This document shows, piece after piece, positions 1 to 8,323 of a DNA stretch of 64,000 nucleotides; within the stretch, counting starts at the first letter, position 1; every line of letters starts with the position of its first letter. Below the pieces are notes generated by a model. The model made no database searches, had not been told where the DNA came from, and worked only from the letters and a program-made list of their open reading frames with translations. The stretch covers positions 1,240,001 through 1,304,000 of the forward strand of contig JAHBUD010000001.1 in the NCBI GenBank assembly GCA_019638255.1, in the 5' to 3' direction. The stretch comes from Cyclobacteriaceae bacterium. GTDB taxonomy: Bacteria; Bacteroidota; Bacteroidia; Cytophagales; Cyclobacteriaceae. A program made the translations under genes and the position numbers.

Positions 1-309
1 GCAGCAGCTGATGAAAAGGCCATTGTTCAATTGGCGCGCAGTTCAGGTGTCGTGATGATGGCATCGAGCGGCACGCAACAATTTGCAACAGAGTTTGAGA
101 CACTGAAACATGGTGTTTTTACCTATGCACTGCTGGAAGCCCTGGACGGTAAAGCCGATAACGGTGACGGAAAAATTACAGTGAACGAGATTAAAATCTA
201 TATGGAAGAGCGCGTTCCCGAGTTAACCCGTAAGCATGGCGGTAAGGCCCAGTATCCAACAGGATACATCACTGGTAATGACTTCCCGATTACAATCATC
301 AAAAAATAA
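1..309 (+). CDS. Caspase-like (peptidase C14) protein, C-terminal part
   Basis: The reading frame is open from the first base, so the 5' part lies outside the window; an internal ATG/TTG near base 31 is not a convincing start. The visible 102 residues match the end of bacterial caspase-fold (C14) domains: an ASSGTQ segment, a HGVFTYALLEAL helix, a DGKITVNEI segment and a final QYPTGYITGNDFPI stretch. The catalytic His and Cys would lie upstream. In Bacteroidota such domains are often fused to WD40 or other repeats, which cannot be checked here. The gene is convergent with the PorP gene and separated from it by a perfect palindrome. Confidence 0.75.
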   Translation, partial: AAADEKAIVQLARSSGVVMMASSGTQQFATEFETLKHGVFTYALLEALDGKADNGDGKITVNEIKIYMEERVPELTRKHGGKAQYPTGYITGNDFPITIIKK

Positions 310-312
310 GGA

Positions 313-349
313 ATAAGTGTCCTACACCTTTAAGGTGTAGGACACTTAT
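313..349. repeat. Perfect 37-base palindrome between convergent genes
   Basis: Two 18-base arms, 313-330 (ATAAGTGTCCTACACCTT) and 332-349, are exact reverse complements around a single T at 331. It fills the gap between two convergent stop codons, so it may act as a bidirectional terminator, although no T-tract follows on either strand. Its shape (long arms, one-base centre, TT/AA at the centre) resembles the palindrome at 47099-47131, so a REP-type mobile palindrome is the alternative reading. Confidence 0.8.
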
Positions 350-353
350 GTTA

Positions 354-1520
354 CTATCTCCGTCTGGAAGGCTTGCGCTTTTTATGCTTATATACTGTGG
401 TCTTCCGGTTGTCGGGTTTGCCGGTGTACTTTCGCTTAGCAGGTGCTTTACTTTTTTGATTCATGGAGAGCTTCTTTACGCTCTGGTAGCGGTTATTGGG
501 TGAATAGGGCTTAAGCTTCTTCTGTTTGCTGCTTAATTGTTTTGGGTTTCGTGCAGAATATTTTGCAGCAGGACTAAGTGTTTTTCTCCGGTACGCCATG
601 GAGTTTTTGTAATCCGAACGAAAGCGCTCCTGGTAGCTCTGATCATTAAAATCAAACCGCAAGGTTATTTCGTTGGCGGCTCCAACAAATCCACCAATGC
701 TGCTGGTAATCATTTCACGCGAATATCCAATCAGCAAATGTTTTGAAGGTTTAAAGCCCAGGGTGGCATTAAACACGTTGCCTTTTCGAAAGGCTGCGCC
801 ACCGAGAATTTTGTTGTTAAAGGTGTAATACAACCCGATGTCATATGTATCGTTTGTTTCCGAGAATCTCCTGTATGCCATGTAAGGTTCCAACAAGTCT
901 TCTCCACCGCGCACCGGAATCATCCCCTGCACGTAACCTGAATGGTAGTTGGAAAGATTAGTTCCCTCTTGGTTGATCCATGCCGTTGATAAACGGTTGA
1001 TGGCAAACCCTGCTTTTGCATACCGGGTTTGGTAATGCACACCAAACGAGTAATCAAAAGTAGGTTCACCATTTTGAAGCTGTAGCAGCACCGGATCGGT
1101 TTCGAATGCGGTGGTATTAGAGGTTCCGTTTAACCGTGAAATATTGTATTCACCAGAAACACCCATCGACAATATATTGTAATTGCTAAAGCGAAGATGA
1201 TAGGCAAAGGCAGTGGATACATAGGTGTTGCGAATAAAGTTTACATCTTCCTGAAACATGTTAATACCAGTGCCGAATTTATGTTTGGCAAACGGTGTGT
1301 GCATGCTCAGAAAATGATTTTGTGGTGCACCCGGTACGTTGGAGTAGTTCTGCCGATACGAGTAGGTGAGCGATCCGAAGGTGTGCCCGGCAAGCGCAGG
1401 GTTGTAAATAAATGAGTTCGTAAGCTTTTGGGTAAACAGCGGAATATCCTGTGCCACTACAGAAAGACTCAGGAGTGAACACAAGAAAATGATGAGTAGA
1501 GTTTTTTTCATAGCGTTCAC
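354..1520 (-). CDS. PorP/SprF family type IX secretion system membrane protein
   Basis: Length is 388 aa. An N-terminal signal peptide (hydrophobic IIFLCSLLSLSVVAQ) is followed by the typical PorP/SprF opening: QDIPLFTQ, then FIYNPALAG. The body has alternating beta-strand character expected of an outer-membrane barrel, to about residue 300. Family members work with gliding/T9SS cargo carrying type B C-terminal domains. The last ~75 residues form a very basic Lys/Arg/Ser tail ending KKRKPSRRR, an unusual extension. It is the last gene of a three-gene minus-strand operon; its start overlaps the stop of the upstream CHU_C protein by four bases (ATGA). Confidence 0.85.
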   Translation of the reverse strand: MNAMKKTLLIIFLCSLLSLSVVAQDIPLFTQKLTNSFIYNPALAGHTFGSLTYSYRQNYSNVPGAPQNHFLSMHTPFAKHKFGTGINMFQEDVNFIRNTYVSTAFAYHLRFSNYNILSMGVSGEYNISRLNGTSNTTAFETDPVLLQLQNGEPTFDYSFGVHYQTRYAKAGFAINRLSTAWINQEGTNLSNYHSGYVQGMIPVRGGEDLLEPYMAYRRFSETNDTYDIGLYYTFNNKILGGAAFRKGNVFNATLGFKPSKHLLIGYSREMITSSIGGFVGAANEITLRFDFNDQSYQERFRSDYKNSMAYRRKTLSPAAKYSARNPKQLSSKQKKLKPYSPNNRYQSVKKLSMNQKSKAPAKRKYTGKPDNRKTTVYKHKKRKPSRRR

Positions 1521-2626
1521 TTTAATACGGTAATCATTTGAGTCACTTTCTCAGTGGGGGAGTCCGGGGTGAGCTGATACTCCAGTACGCAGATGTAGTT
1601 GCCCGGGCTTAATCGTGTAAAGTCAAAATTATCCTGATTAGGTTCTACCGGATCATCGTAGTTGCGGAAGTTATTCCACGTTTTTACGGGTACGCCCCAC
1701 CGATCGAGCAAGGTTACTTTGTTGGAGGCTGTGTATTCGATGTTGAGTATGTGCAGTTGATCGTTGATGTTATCGGCATTGAAAGGCGTGATGAGGTCGA
1801 AGATGCGCAAGTCAACCCGCTCACCAATACCTATGGTAAGGATGGGTTTGTTAGCGGGCAGAAAGCTGCTGACAAAATCCCCGATAATTCCTCCTCCAAG
1901 ATTAATGGCATTGGCATCCGGTGTGTCATCGGCATGAACGGCTACTAATTGTCCGGAGCCATCAACCGATGATCTGGGAACGTATAGCGATACCGGGCTT
2001 CCGCGAAATTCTCCTCCACTGGTACTTACCCGCCAATGTCGGTTGTTGGCTACTTCGGCAACATCCAGCGGAAGGGTTAGCGAAACACCACTGTTAAAAG
2101 CCCGAACACCAAGCTCCACCGCCCCATCAATAACGTTAGTAAACGACATGGGTAAATACGTGCTACCCTCACCAACCGGAAAGAAGCGTATGTCTGTGCC
2201 GCGTTGGTAGAGTGTTCCGTTTACGTATGAACTTGGTGTGCCCGATAAGGTTTCTGTTCCGGTATAAACAATCTTGCCTCCATTTACGGCTGCAAAACTT
2301 GGCGCCAAAATACCTTGCCTGAACTGCAGCGTGCGGGTAATGGTCCATTCGCCTTCCAGACTTTTGTTGCCACTTCCGGCAAGGGCTAGACCACCCACGG
2401 TAACCGGCACGGACGAGGTAAGCAGTTGATTGGCTCCGGTTAGTTCAATGGTGCCCTGAAAATTGAAGCGATTACTGGAATTGCGAATGGCGTTGTTTGT
2501 AGTCAATACAGTTGATGAACTGGTAACAAACTCGGTAGTGGAGCCAATGGTGAGTTGGGCAAGGCCATTCGCACTCATCGTAAGGGCGATGAATCCCACA
2601 AGCAGAATTCTTAATGAGCTTTTCAT
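1517..2626 (-). CDS. Secreted protein with gliding-motility (CHU_C / type B) C-terminal domain
   Basis: Length is 369 aa with an N-terminal signal peptide (LLVGFIALTMSANGLAQ). The middle is Gly/Ser/Thr-rich and beta-strand-like and is not recognised. The last ~90 residues match the gliding-motility-associated C-terminal domain: FNADNINDQLHI, then VTLLDRWGVPVKTW, then the GNYICVLEY and KVTQMITVLK strands. This domain is a T9SS sorting signal that commonly pairs with a neighbouring PorP/SprF protein, which is exactly the next gene. Its start overlaps the stop of the S74 adhesin gene by one base (TGATG), so all three are probably translated from one message. Confidence 0.8.
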   Translation of the reverse strand: MKSSLRILLVGFIALTMSANGLAQLTIGSTTEFVTSSSTVLTTNNAIRNSSNRFNFQGTIELTGANQLLTSSVPVTVGGLALAGSGNKSLEGEWTITRTLQFRQGILAPSFAAVNGGKIVYTGTETLSGTPSSYVNGTLYQRGTDIRFFPVGEGSTYLPMSFTNVIDGAVELGVRAFNSGVSLTLPLDVAEVANNRHWRVSTSGGEFRGSPVSLYVPRSSVDGSGQLVAVHADDTPDANAINLGGGIIGDFVSSFLPANKPILTIGIGERVDLRIFDLITPFNADNINDQLHILNIEYTASNKVTLLDRWGVPVKTWNNFRNYDDPVEPNQDNFDFTRLSPGNYICVLEYQLTPDSPTEKVTQMITVLK

Positions 2627-5600
2627 CAGTCTTCTTTTTTAGCGGTCATTCCCAGTACCCTTTTAATGGCATCGATTTCTTTAGCCATCTTTTCTGATTC
2701 ATCTGCGTAGGAAGCATTTTTAGCCTTCAGGTCGTCAATGATTTGTTGCTGTTCCTGAATGGCTTTAATCAGTACGGGTACTAGTTCGGTGTACGACAAC
2801 CCGAGCGGCTGTTGTTCATCATTACCAATCACGACCACCTCAGGAATTATCCTTTGCACATCCTGAGCCATCAGCCCGATGTGTGTTCGGCTATCGGTTG
2901 CTTCATTGGTCCATTTAAATGTCATAGGCTTTAAATTAAGGACTTCATCAAGTCCGTAAGTGAGATCCCGTATTTCCTTCTTAAGACGCAGGTCGGATGT
3001 GTTAATGGTGCCGTTGGAAGCAAACACTGTAGACCATCTGTTGGTTGACAGGCCCAGGTTTTGCGTTCCATCACCCCCCGGATAGAATGAGTTTGTTGTA
3101 TAGTTGTAGCGTATGTTTGCAGTGCCGAAGCCATCCGTTGATTCTTCCATTCGAAACCCGTCCGAGATTGCATTCGTTGTCAAACGCCAACTGTTAGTTC
3201 CATCAAGAAATTCAATGCCTGACTGGCCTCCTGCACTTGTTGTAGTAACCCGGATGCGTGAATTTATAGAAGATGAAACTTCCAACCGTTGGTTTGGAGC
3301 CGTTGTGCCTATACCCACATTTCCATTATTGGTAATCCGCATTCTTTCCGCTGGGGAAGAAAGGCCAACAAATGTTGTTGAAAAGGTTATTCTACCCGGC
3401 ACACTGGTTCCTGCTACAGCTCCATCTACATGGAAATCAATGCCACTGCTTAGGTTATAAGCTGAGGCAGTACGTCCGCTAACCGAAAACCCACCAAGGT
3501 AATCACCATCAGCAACAGCAACAGGTGCCGCAACACTTCCTTTGGATCGAAGAAGGGAAATGCCTGGACCGCGAGTAGCAGTAGCAGAATGACCCTCTAG
3601 TGTTGCAATAGTACTTGCACCACCCACATCACCGGCTACGTGAAGGAAGTTTGAAGGGTTGCTTGTTCCAAAGCCAATGCTTCCGTTCTTTAAAATTGTC
3701 ATGGCATTTGATCGTCCGATCAAGTTTGCTCCATTTACCTGGCCATTTCCTACGATAAAAATTGGTTCAGTCGGTACCCATGCGGTCGTTGAAAATGAGC
3801 CGGCTGGATCCAGATTGGCTGTGCCAACCACAGTTGAGCCAAAGGACTCTGCGATTAAATAGGTGCCTCCGGGAGTCACAGTTGCATTTCCGCGAGCAAT
3901 ATTTTGTCTGCCGCCACCAACGGTTGACCACTGAGCGATTGAATAATTACTTGCCCCGCCACCAATTGTGGAGTAGGCAGAATAGGGAGTCAATGAACCA
4001 GCATGATTATCCCTACCACCACCTATTGTTGCCCAATCTCCGTCAACAGAATTGGCATTCTCTAGTCCTCCTCCACTTATAACAGAGCCCTTTACCCCTG
4101 CTGCGGCAGAATTTCCAAAGTAACCTGCTATTATATTGGGCGAAAGTGTGCCCGTTGTAAAAGGAGAGGTATTCAGTTCATAACGCAATACACGGGTATT
4201 ATTTACCCTAAACTCAAACGCTTGATTATCAGTTGTACCAATAAAGTTAGAGGCCGGGTTTGTACCAGCATTGCCTGTAAGACTCCAGCCACTTCCACCC
4301 GCATTTGCCCACGTTGGCGCTAAACCAGGCCCCGCAGATGTTAAAACCTGACCGGCTGTGCCGAAGCTTGGTGTGCCTCCAACACTTAAAGCTCCGGTAA
4401 TGGCTGTATTGCCGGCAAAATATCCGGCCCAATTCGTGGTTGCTCCTGTTGCTGATCCATAGACACCATAATTCGTTGTTCCGGTGGCTGTTGTTGTTCC
4501 CTGAACACCGTAGGCTGTTGTTATACCACCACCACCAACAAATCCGGATACACCGGATGCCGTTGTGGCAGTACCGGCTGAACCAAAAACCCCAACAGCT
4601 GTTGATCCGGCACCGAATGAATTTCCGTAAACTCCGAAGTTAGAAGTTGTGGATCCGCTGGCATCTCCGCGAAGAGCTGTATTTGAACCAGCCCCAACCC
4701 TGGTGGTAGTTCCTTGAATTACATTATCCTGTGTGGCAGCACTAACGGTTAATCTATTGGTAGCTACCGGGGCACCTCCAATGGCAGTCACCGTACCGTT
4801 ATCCTGAATAGTAGAAGCAACCAGACCTGTTACAGTGCCTCTCGGAACTGCGTTTGCTATGGTGAATTGAAAATTACTTTTATCGGTAAACTGCAAATCC
4901 CCCACAGCATCTGTACCCAATAATTGATTGGGTGTTCCGGATACCCAACCAATTGTATTATTGTTACTTCCCAGAATTCCCCTGATACCAGCCCCAGCTG
5001 TAGTACCTGTGATAGTGGCTCCATCCCCAAGCAACACTCCAGTTTGTGTTGTAACATCCACGCTTGCTCCGGGGAGAGTTACAGGAATCCAGTTCGCTCC
5101 GTTCCACTGCAACACCTGATTATTGGTGGCACCTGACTGGGCAAGTTTATTTGCAGTGATTGTTGTGTTGGCTATATCAGCACCGGTAATGGTTGCATCT
5201 AATATTTTTGCAGAGGTCACAGCATTGTCGGCCAGCATGGTATTGTCCACACCACTGGTGGCTATAGCAATCGTACCTGTCGTAGTGATAGGTCCACCCG
5301 TTAACCCTGCGCCCGTAGCCACATTGGTCACCGACCCACCGGCTGCTAGGGTAACCGGTACCCAATTGGTACCATTCCATTGCAATACCTGGTTATTGGT
5401 TGCACCTGATTGGGCAAGTTTGTTGGCAGTGATAGTTGTATTGGCAATGTCTGCACCGGTGATAGTCGCGTCTAAGATTTTTGCTGATGTTACGGCATTG
5501 TCGGCAAGCTTATTTGCATCTACAGCATTGTTGTTAATTTTTGCTGTGGTGATAGCATTGTTTGAAATAGTTAATACACCGCCCGATAAGGTTGCATCTC

Positions 5601-6864
5601 CTGAAAGTGCAGCAGCTGAATTGCTCGATCCGTCACCAATCAGAATCTGGCCATTGCTTAAGGTTGGTGTAGCACCACCGCCTACATCATCAGCCGCAGG
5701 TGCCCAGTTGGTGCCATTCCATTTTAGTACTTGTCCGCTGGTTGCTGCGGACTGAGCAAGCTTATTGGCTGTGATAGTCGTGTTGGCTATATCTGCACCG
5801 GTAATAGTTGCGTCTGTAATTTTTGCTGAGGTCACTGCATTATCTGCCAGCTTAGTGGCATCAACTGCATTGTTTGCAAGCTCGGTAGTACCAACACCAC
5901 CGGCTGCTATACTTATTGTACCTGTAGTCGTTATGGGTCCTCCGGTTAATCCAGTGCCGGTTGCCACGTTGGTTACGGAGCCGCCTCCGGCCAGTGTTAC
6001 GGGTACCCAGTTGGTTCCGTTCCATTGCAGTATTTGATTATTCGTTGCACCGGATTGGGCAAGTTTATTGGCCGTGATTGTTGTGTTGGCTATGTCAGCA
6101 CCGGTAATGGTGGCATCTAAGATTTTAGTTGTTGTTATTGCATCGTTAGCGATGAGTGCGTTTGTAATTCCTGCGGCAGCAATTCCAATTTGTGGAGTTG
6201 TTGTAGGATTGGTAACGGTTATGGGTGCAGTTCCAGTTACATTGGTTACCGATCCACCACCTGCAACAGCCTGAAATACCCAACCTCCGTTTCCACTGTT
6301 CGCAGTAGGATCATATGCCAGTACTTGAGTTGACGCAGGCAAATTGGCCATGGCCTTACCTTTAAGTTGCAGATTACCATTGGTGCCAGTAATATCTCCA
6401 CTCAGTGTTGCAAAACGCCAGGCTCCGCTTTCAAAGACTAAAAAGGAACCATTTGTTTGTGTGCCTCCGGCAATGTTGGTTGAAGCTAACAATGTTCCGC
6501 CTGGGGCACTTAGTAATCTTAACAGGTTTCCGGAAACTTCCAGGTGAAAAGTACCACCACCTCCTGAACCACCACCAACCTCAACCCAGGCGCTGTTGTT
6601 TCTGTACCATAACTTTTTGTCTGAGTTATCATACACGATCATCCCTTCATCCGGACTGGATACCGCGGATTTATTTGTAACCGTAGGGAGGATTAATCCC
6701 TGGCTGCCATTGCCATTTAACCAGAGAATAGCATTTGGTTTGGTGGTAGCCGATCCGATGGCCACTTCATTTTGGGCCCATGACTCAGTATGAATGAACC
6801 ATACAGCTATGAAGATAGACATTAAGCGCAAAGATGACTTGATCTGGGTAAGTAGAGTCTTCAT
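2626..6864 (-). CDS. Repeat-rich surface fibre/adhesin with C-terminal S74 self-cleaving chaperone
   Basis: Length is 1412 aa. It has a signal peptide (residues ~10-31), then a Gly/Thr/Asn-rich fibre. Residues ~240-590 contain four near-identical modules built on DATITGADIANTTITANKLAQ followed by a QVLQWNGTNW segment. Residues ~925-1000 have YadA-head-like SxIGGG and TVGGGxxN repeats. Residues ~1287-1412 are an intramolecular chaperone of endosialidase (peptidase S74): SDLRLKKEI with the Ser-Lys cleavage dyad, HIGLMAQDV, then a coiled coil from ~1350. Known S74 domains trimerise the fibre and cut themselves off before the Ser. No T9SS sorting domain is visible at the C-terminus. First gene of the operon with CHU_C and PorP. 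Confidence 0.8.
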   Translation of the reverse strand: MKTLLTQIKSSLRLMSIFIAVWFIHTESWAQNEVAIGSATTKPNAILWLNGNGSQGLILPTVTNKSAVSSPDEGMIVYDNSDKKLWYRNNSAWVEVGGGSGGGGTFHLEVSGNLLRLLSAPGGTLLASTNIAGGTQTNGSFLVFESGAWRFATLSGDITGTNGNLQLKGKAMANLPASTQVLAYDPTANSGNGGWVFQAVAGGGSVTNVTGTAPITVTNPTTTPQIGIAAAGITNALIANDAITTTKILDATITGADIANTTITANKLAQSGATNNQILQWNGTNWVPVTLAGGGSVTNVATGTGLTGGPITTTGTISIAAGGVGTTELANNAVDATKLADNAVTSAKITDATITGADIANTTITANKLAQSAATSGQVLKWNGTNWAPAADDVGGGATPTLSNGQILIGDGSSNSAAALSGDATLSGGVLTISNNAITTAKINNNAVDANKLADNAVTSAKILDATITGADIANTTITANKLAQSGATNNQVLQWNGTNWVPVTLAAGGSVTNVATGAGLTGGPITTTGTIAIATSGVDNTMLADNAVTSAKILDATITGADIANTTITANKLAQSGATNNQVLQWNGANWIPVTLPGASVDVTTQTGVLLGDGATITGTTAGAGIRGILGSNNNTIGWVSGTPNQLLGTDAVGDLQFTDKSNFQFTIANAVPRGTVTGLVASTIQDNGTVTAIGGAPVATNRLTVSAATQDNVIQGTTTRVGAGSNTALRGDASGSTTSNFGVYGNSFGAGSTAVGVFGSAGTATTASGVSGFVGGGGITTAYGVQGTTTATGTTNYGVYGSATGATTNWAGYFAGNTAITGALSVGGTPSFGTAGQVLTSAGPGLAPTWANAGGSGWSLTGNAGTNPASNFIGTTDNQAFEFRVNNTRVLRYELNTSPFTTGTLSPNIIAGYFGNSAAAGVKGSVISGGGLENANSVDGDWATIGGGRDNHAGSLTPYSAYSTIGGGASNYSIAQWSTVGGGRQNIARGNATVTPGGTYLIAESFGSTVVGTANLDPAGSFSTTAWVPTEPIFIVGNGQVNGANLIGRSNAMTILKNGSIGFGTSNPSNFLHVAGDVGGASTIATLEGHSATATRGPGISLLRSKGSVAAPVAVADGDYLGGFSVSGRTASAYNLSSGIDFHVDGAVAGTSVPGRITFSTTFVGLSSPAERMRITNNGNVGIGTTAPNQRLEVSSSINSRIRVTTTSAGGQSGIEFLDGTNSWRLTTNAISDGFRMEESTDGFGTANIRYNYTTNSFYPGGDGTQNLGLSTNRWSTVFASNGTINTSDLRLKKEIRDLTYGLDEVLNLKPMTFKWTNEATDSRTHIGLMAQDVQRIIPEVVVIGNDEQQPLGLSYTELVPVLIKAIQEQQQIIDDLKAKNASYADESEKMAKEIDAIKRVLGMTAKKED
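5105..6130 (-). repeat. Four near-identical coding repeats in the S74 adhesin
   Basis: Blocks at about 5105-5205, 5390-5490, 5740-5825 and 6030-6130 encode nearly the same module (an NWVPVTL or NWAP segment, AQSGATNNQ, NKLAQ, TITGADIAN). They are alike at DNA level as well as in protein, with spacings of roughly 285-350 bases. This suggests recent duplication or gene conversion and makes copy number liable to change by recombination. The long antisense reading frames here are a by-product of the repeats. Confidence 0.75.
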
Positions 6865-6979
6865 GATTAAAGCGGTTTGGTAATTGAGGGTATTTTCTTG
6901 GTACTTTGATTAAGTAAGTTAATGATTTTGAGTAAAAGGAGAAGAGTTTCAGGGATTATCAGTTTGTGAAACCCCGTAA

Positions 6980-7010
6980 TTGGTAAAATTCGCAAAGCTT
7001 TTTACCTTTG
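6980..7010 (+). promoter_or_regulatory. Bacteroidota-type promoter for tRNA-Leu
   Basis: TTG at 6980-6982, a 20-base spacer and TACCTTTG at 7003-7010 match the Bacteroidota consensus (-33 TTTG/TTG and -7 TAnnTTTG). Transcription would start near 7015, about 50 bases before the first tRNA-Leu. The following tRNA-Leu lies close enough to be cotranscribed. Confidence 0.6.
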
Positions 7011-7065
7011 CCACCCCTTGCTAAAAGGATATAATCCTATCAGCAAGGCCGTTCTTTAAAGTTAT

Positions 7066-7149
7066 GCCCAGGTGGCGAAATTGGTAGACGCACTACTTTG
7101 AGGTGGTAGCGCCCGAAAGGGTGTGCTGGTTCGAATCCAGTTCTGGGCA
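7066..7149 (+). tRNA. tRNA-Leu (anticodon GAG)
   Basis: An 84-base cloverleaf with a long variable arm typical of tRNA-Leu. The acceptor stem GCCCAG pairs with CTGGGC. The anticodon stem CTACT/GGTAG encloses the loop TTGAGGT, giving anticodon GAG. The T arm contains GGTTCGAATCC. The CCA end is not encoded. Confidence 0.93.
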
Positions 7150-7216
7150 CTGAATTGAAATACCGAAGTATTGGAACCTGCCTGGCATAGGTAGGTTGGT
7201 AAACTAAAGTAGAAAT

Positions 7217-7298
7217 GCCGAAGTGGTGGAATTGGTAGACACGCACGTTTCAGGGGCGTGTGTCGTAAGACATGCGGGTTCGAGTCCCGCCTTCGGTA
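7217..7298 (+). tRNA. tRNA-Leu (anticodon CAG)
   Basis: An 82-base class II cloverleaf. The acceptor GCCGAAG pairs with CTTCGGT (first pair G-T). The anticodon stem CACGT/GCGTG encloses the loop TTCAGGG, anticodon CAG. The T arm is GGGTTCGAGTCCC. It follows the GAG isoacceptor by 67 bases and is probably cotranscribed. No encoded CCA. Confidence 0.93.
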
Positions 7299-7312
7299 CT
7301 TGATTACTAACA

Positions 7313-7376
7313 ATTTCGTGTCTTTGTGTTTTAGTGGCAAGAGAAATCACTTCAAGCCACGAAATCACTAAAACAC
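7313..7376. repeat. Dispersed-repeat remnant / inverted repeat after tRNA-Leu
   Basis: The stretch CGTGTCTTTGTGTTTTAGTGG and a later ACGAAATCACTAAAACACC form an imperfect inverted repeat with arms GTGTTTTAGTG and CACTAAAACAC. Its minus-strand translation contains TKTQRHE, a signature I recall from a dispersed repeat found in many bacterial genomes. It may be a degenerate copy of such an element, or the terminator of the tRNA unit. The family assignment rests on memory, not a search. Confidence 0.4.
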
Positions 7377-7399
7377 CAATACTCACTAAGCTTCTCTTT

Positions 7400-7738
7400 T
7401 CAGGATTTATTGTGTCGGTATTTAATAACCGTTAGTTCTTCCAATGTAATCAAGCCTTCTTTTACTACCTCATCCAAAAAGGGTATGATCTTCTTAATGT
7501 TTACTTCGGTGTCTATGATTTCAATTATCAATGGCAAGTCTTCCGAGAGCCGTAGAACTTTTAACGTGTGAATACGGCTTGCGGCACCAAACCCCATTAT
7601 TCCTCGTAGCACGGTTGCACCCGCCAGGTTTAGTTCGCGAGCCTTAAGAACAATAGCTTCATAAAGTGGTTTGCCACCGAGTTTGTCCGACTCGCTAATG
7701 TAGATGCGTAGGATCACGCCATTTTCGGATGTATTCAT
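7400..7738 (-). CDS. DUF190 family protein (CrcB-associated)
   Basis: Length is 112 aa, normal for the family. It shows DUF190 features: LRIYISESDKLGGKPLYEAIV near the N-terminus, GATVLRGIMGFG in the middle and LPLIIEIIDTE later, consistent with a small PII-like alpha/beta fold. DUF190 genes often follow crcB, and here it lies 36 bases downstream of crcB on the same strand. The exact biochemical role is not established; a regulatory or accessory role in fluoride export is inferred from context. Confidence 0.85.
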   Translation of the reverse strand: MNTSENGVILRIYISESDKLGGKPLYEAIVLKARELNLAGATVLRGIMGFGAASRIHTLKVLRLSEDLPLIIEIIDTEVNIKKIIPFLDEVVKEGLITLEELTVIKYRHNKS

Positions 7739-7774
7739 CGGTTAGTTTTTTCTTTGTTTTGACGAAGGGAAATC

Positions 7775-8152
7775 TCATGCGCTGAAATATTTTGCGATGA
7801 ACAAACCAGTAAATGCCAGCACTATTCCTAGAACGTTGCTAAGCAGTATATTAACTAAGGCAACCTTGAATTCTCCATCGCGAAGTAAGTTGAGCGTTTC
7901 CAAGGAAAAGGTTGAAAATGTTGTAAAGCCACCGAGTATTCCTACGAACAAGAATGTGCGGATGGTTGGGCTAAGCGTGGAGTTTTCAGCAATGCCCCAA
8001 AGTATACCAATGAGAAACGAGCCCACCAGATTGACTGTAAGAGTCCCTACGGGGAATACACCAATATTTCTTTGTTGCACAAATCCAGCAGTGCTATAAC
8101 GCGCTACTGATCCTAAAGCTCCCCCCAATGCAACAAGTAAAAGTTTTATCAT
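7775..8152 (-). CDS. crcB: Fluoride channel CrcB/Fluc
   Basis: Length is 125 aa with four transmembrane helices. Conserved Fluc motifs are visible: LGGALGSVARY at the N-terminus, GTLTVNLVGSFLIG in helix 2 with the essential Asn, and GFTTFSTFSLE in helix 3 carrying the Phe box and central Na+ site. Fluc proteins form dual-topology dimers in the inner membrane that export toxic fluoride. It precedes a DUF190 gene. I looked upstream (8153-8196) for a fluoride riboswitch and saw none; only a weak TATCTTTA element lies there. Confidence 0.93.
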   Translation of the reverse strand: MIKLLLVALGGALGSVARYSTAGFVQQRNIGVFPVGTLTVNLVGSFLIGILWGIAENSTLSPTIRTFLFVGILGGFTTFSTFSLETLNLLRDGEFKVALVNILLSNVLGIVLAFTGLFIAKYFSA

Positions 8153-8196
8153 GTGCTAAAGATAGAAAGATTTGTTTTCTATGCCGGTCAGCATCG

Positions 8197-8268
8197 AGCC
8201 GAGAATGAGATTTGAACTCACGACCTGCTGTTTACGAAACAGCTGCTCTACCCCTGAGCTATCTCGGC
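8197..8268 (-). tRNA. tRNA-Thr (anticodon CGT)
   Basis: A 72-base cloverleaf on the minus strand. The acceptor GCCGAGA pairs with TCTCGGC, T8 and A9 are in place, and the D arm is GCTCAGGGGTAGAGC. The anticodon stem GCTGT/ACAGC encloses TTCGTAA, anticodon CGT. The T arm is GTGAGTTCAAATCTCAT-like. No encoded CCA. Confidence 0.93.
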
Positions 8269-8323
8269 TTACAGTATGTTTCCAGGTACGAAATTGAAAA
8301 TAAAAACTATAACTTGTGCGACC

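Noticed and set aside
5123..5755. 210-aa plus-strand frame opposite the S74 adhesin
   Set aside because: It is antisense to the repeat modules and has the Val/Ala-rich composition expected from reverse-complemented Thr/Asn/Ala codons; the minus-strand gene is well supported.
7040..7386. Three minus-strand frames of 60-92 aa
   Set aside because: They run antisense across the two tRNA-Leu genes and contain the familiar spurious tRNA translations (for example AGLEPACLT).
8153..8196. Possible fluoride riboswitch upstream of crcB
   Set aside because: The gap is only 44 bases and shows no pseudoknot pattern or conserved GGNGAUG core.
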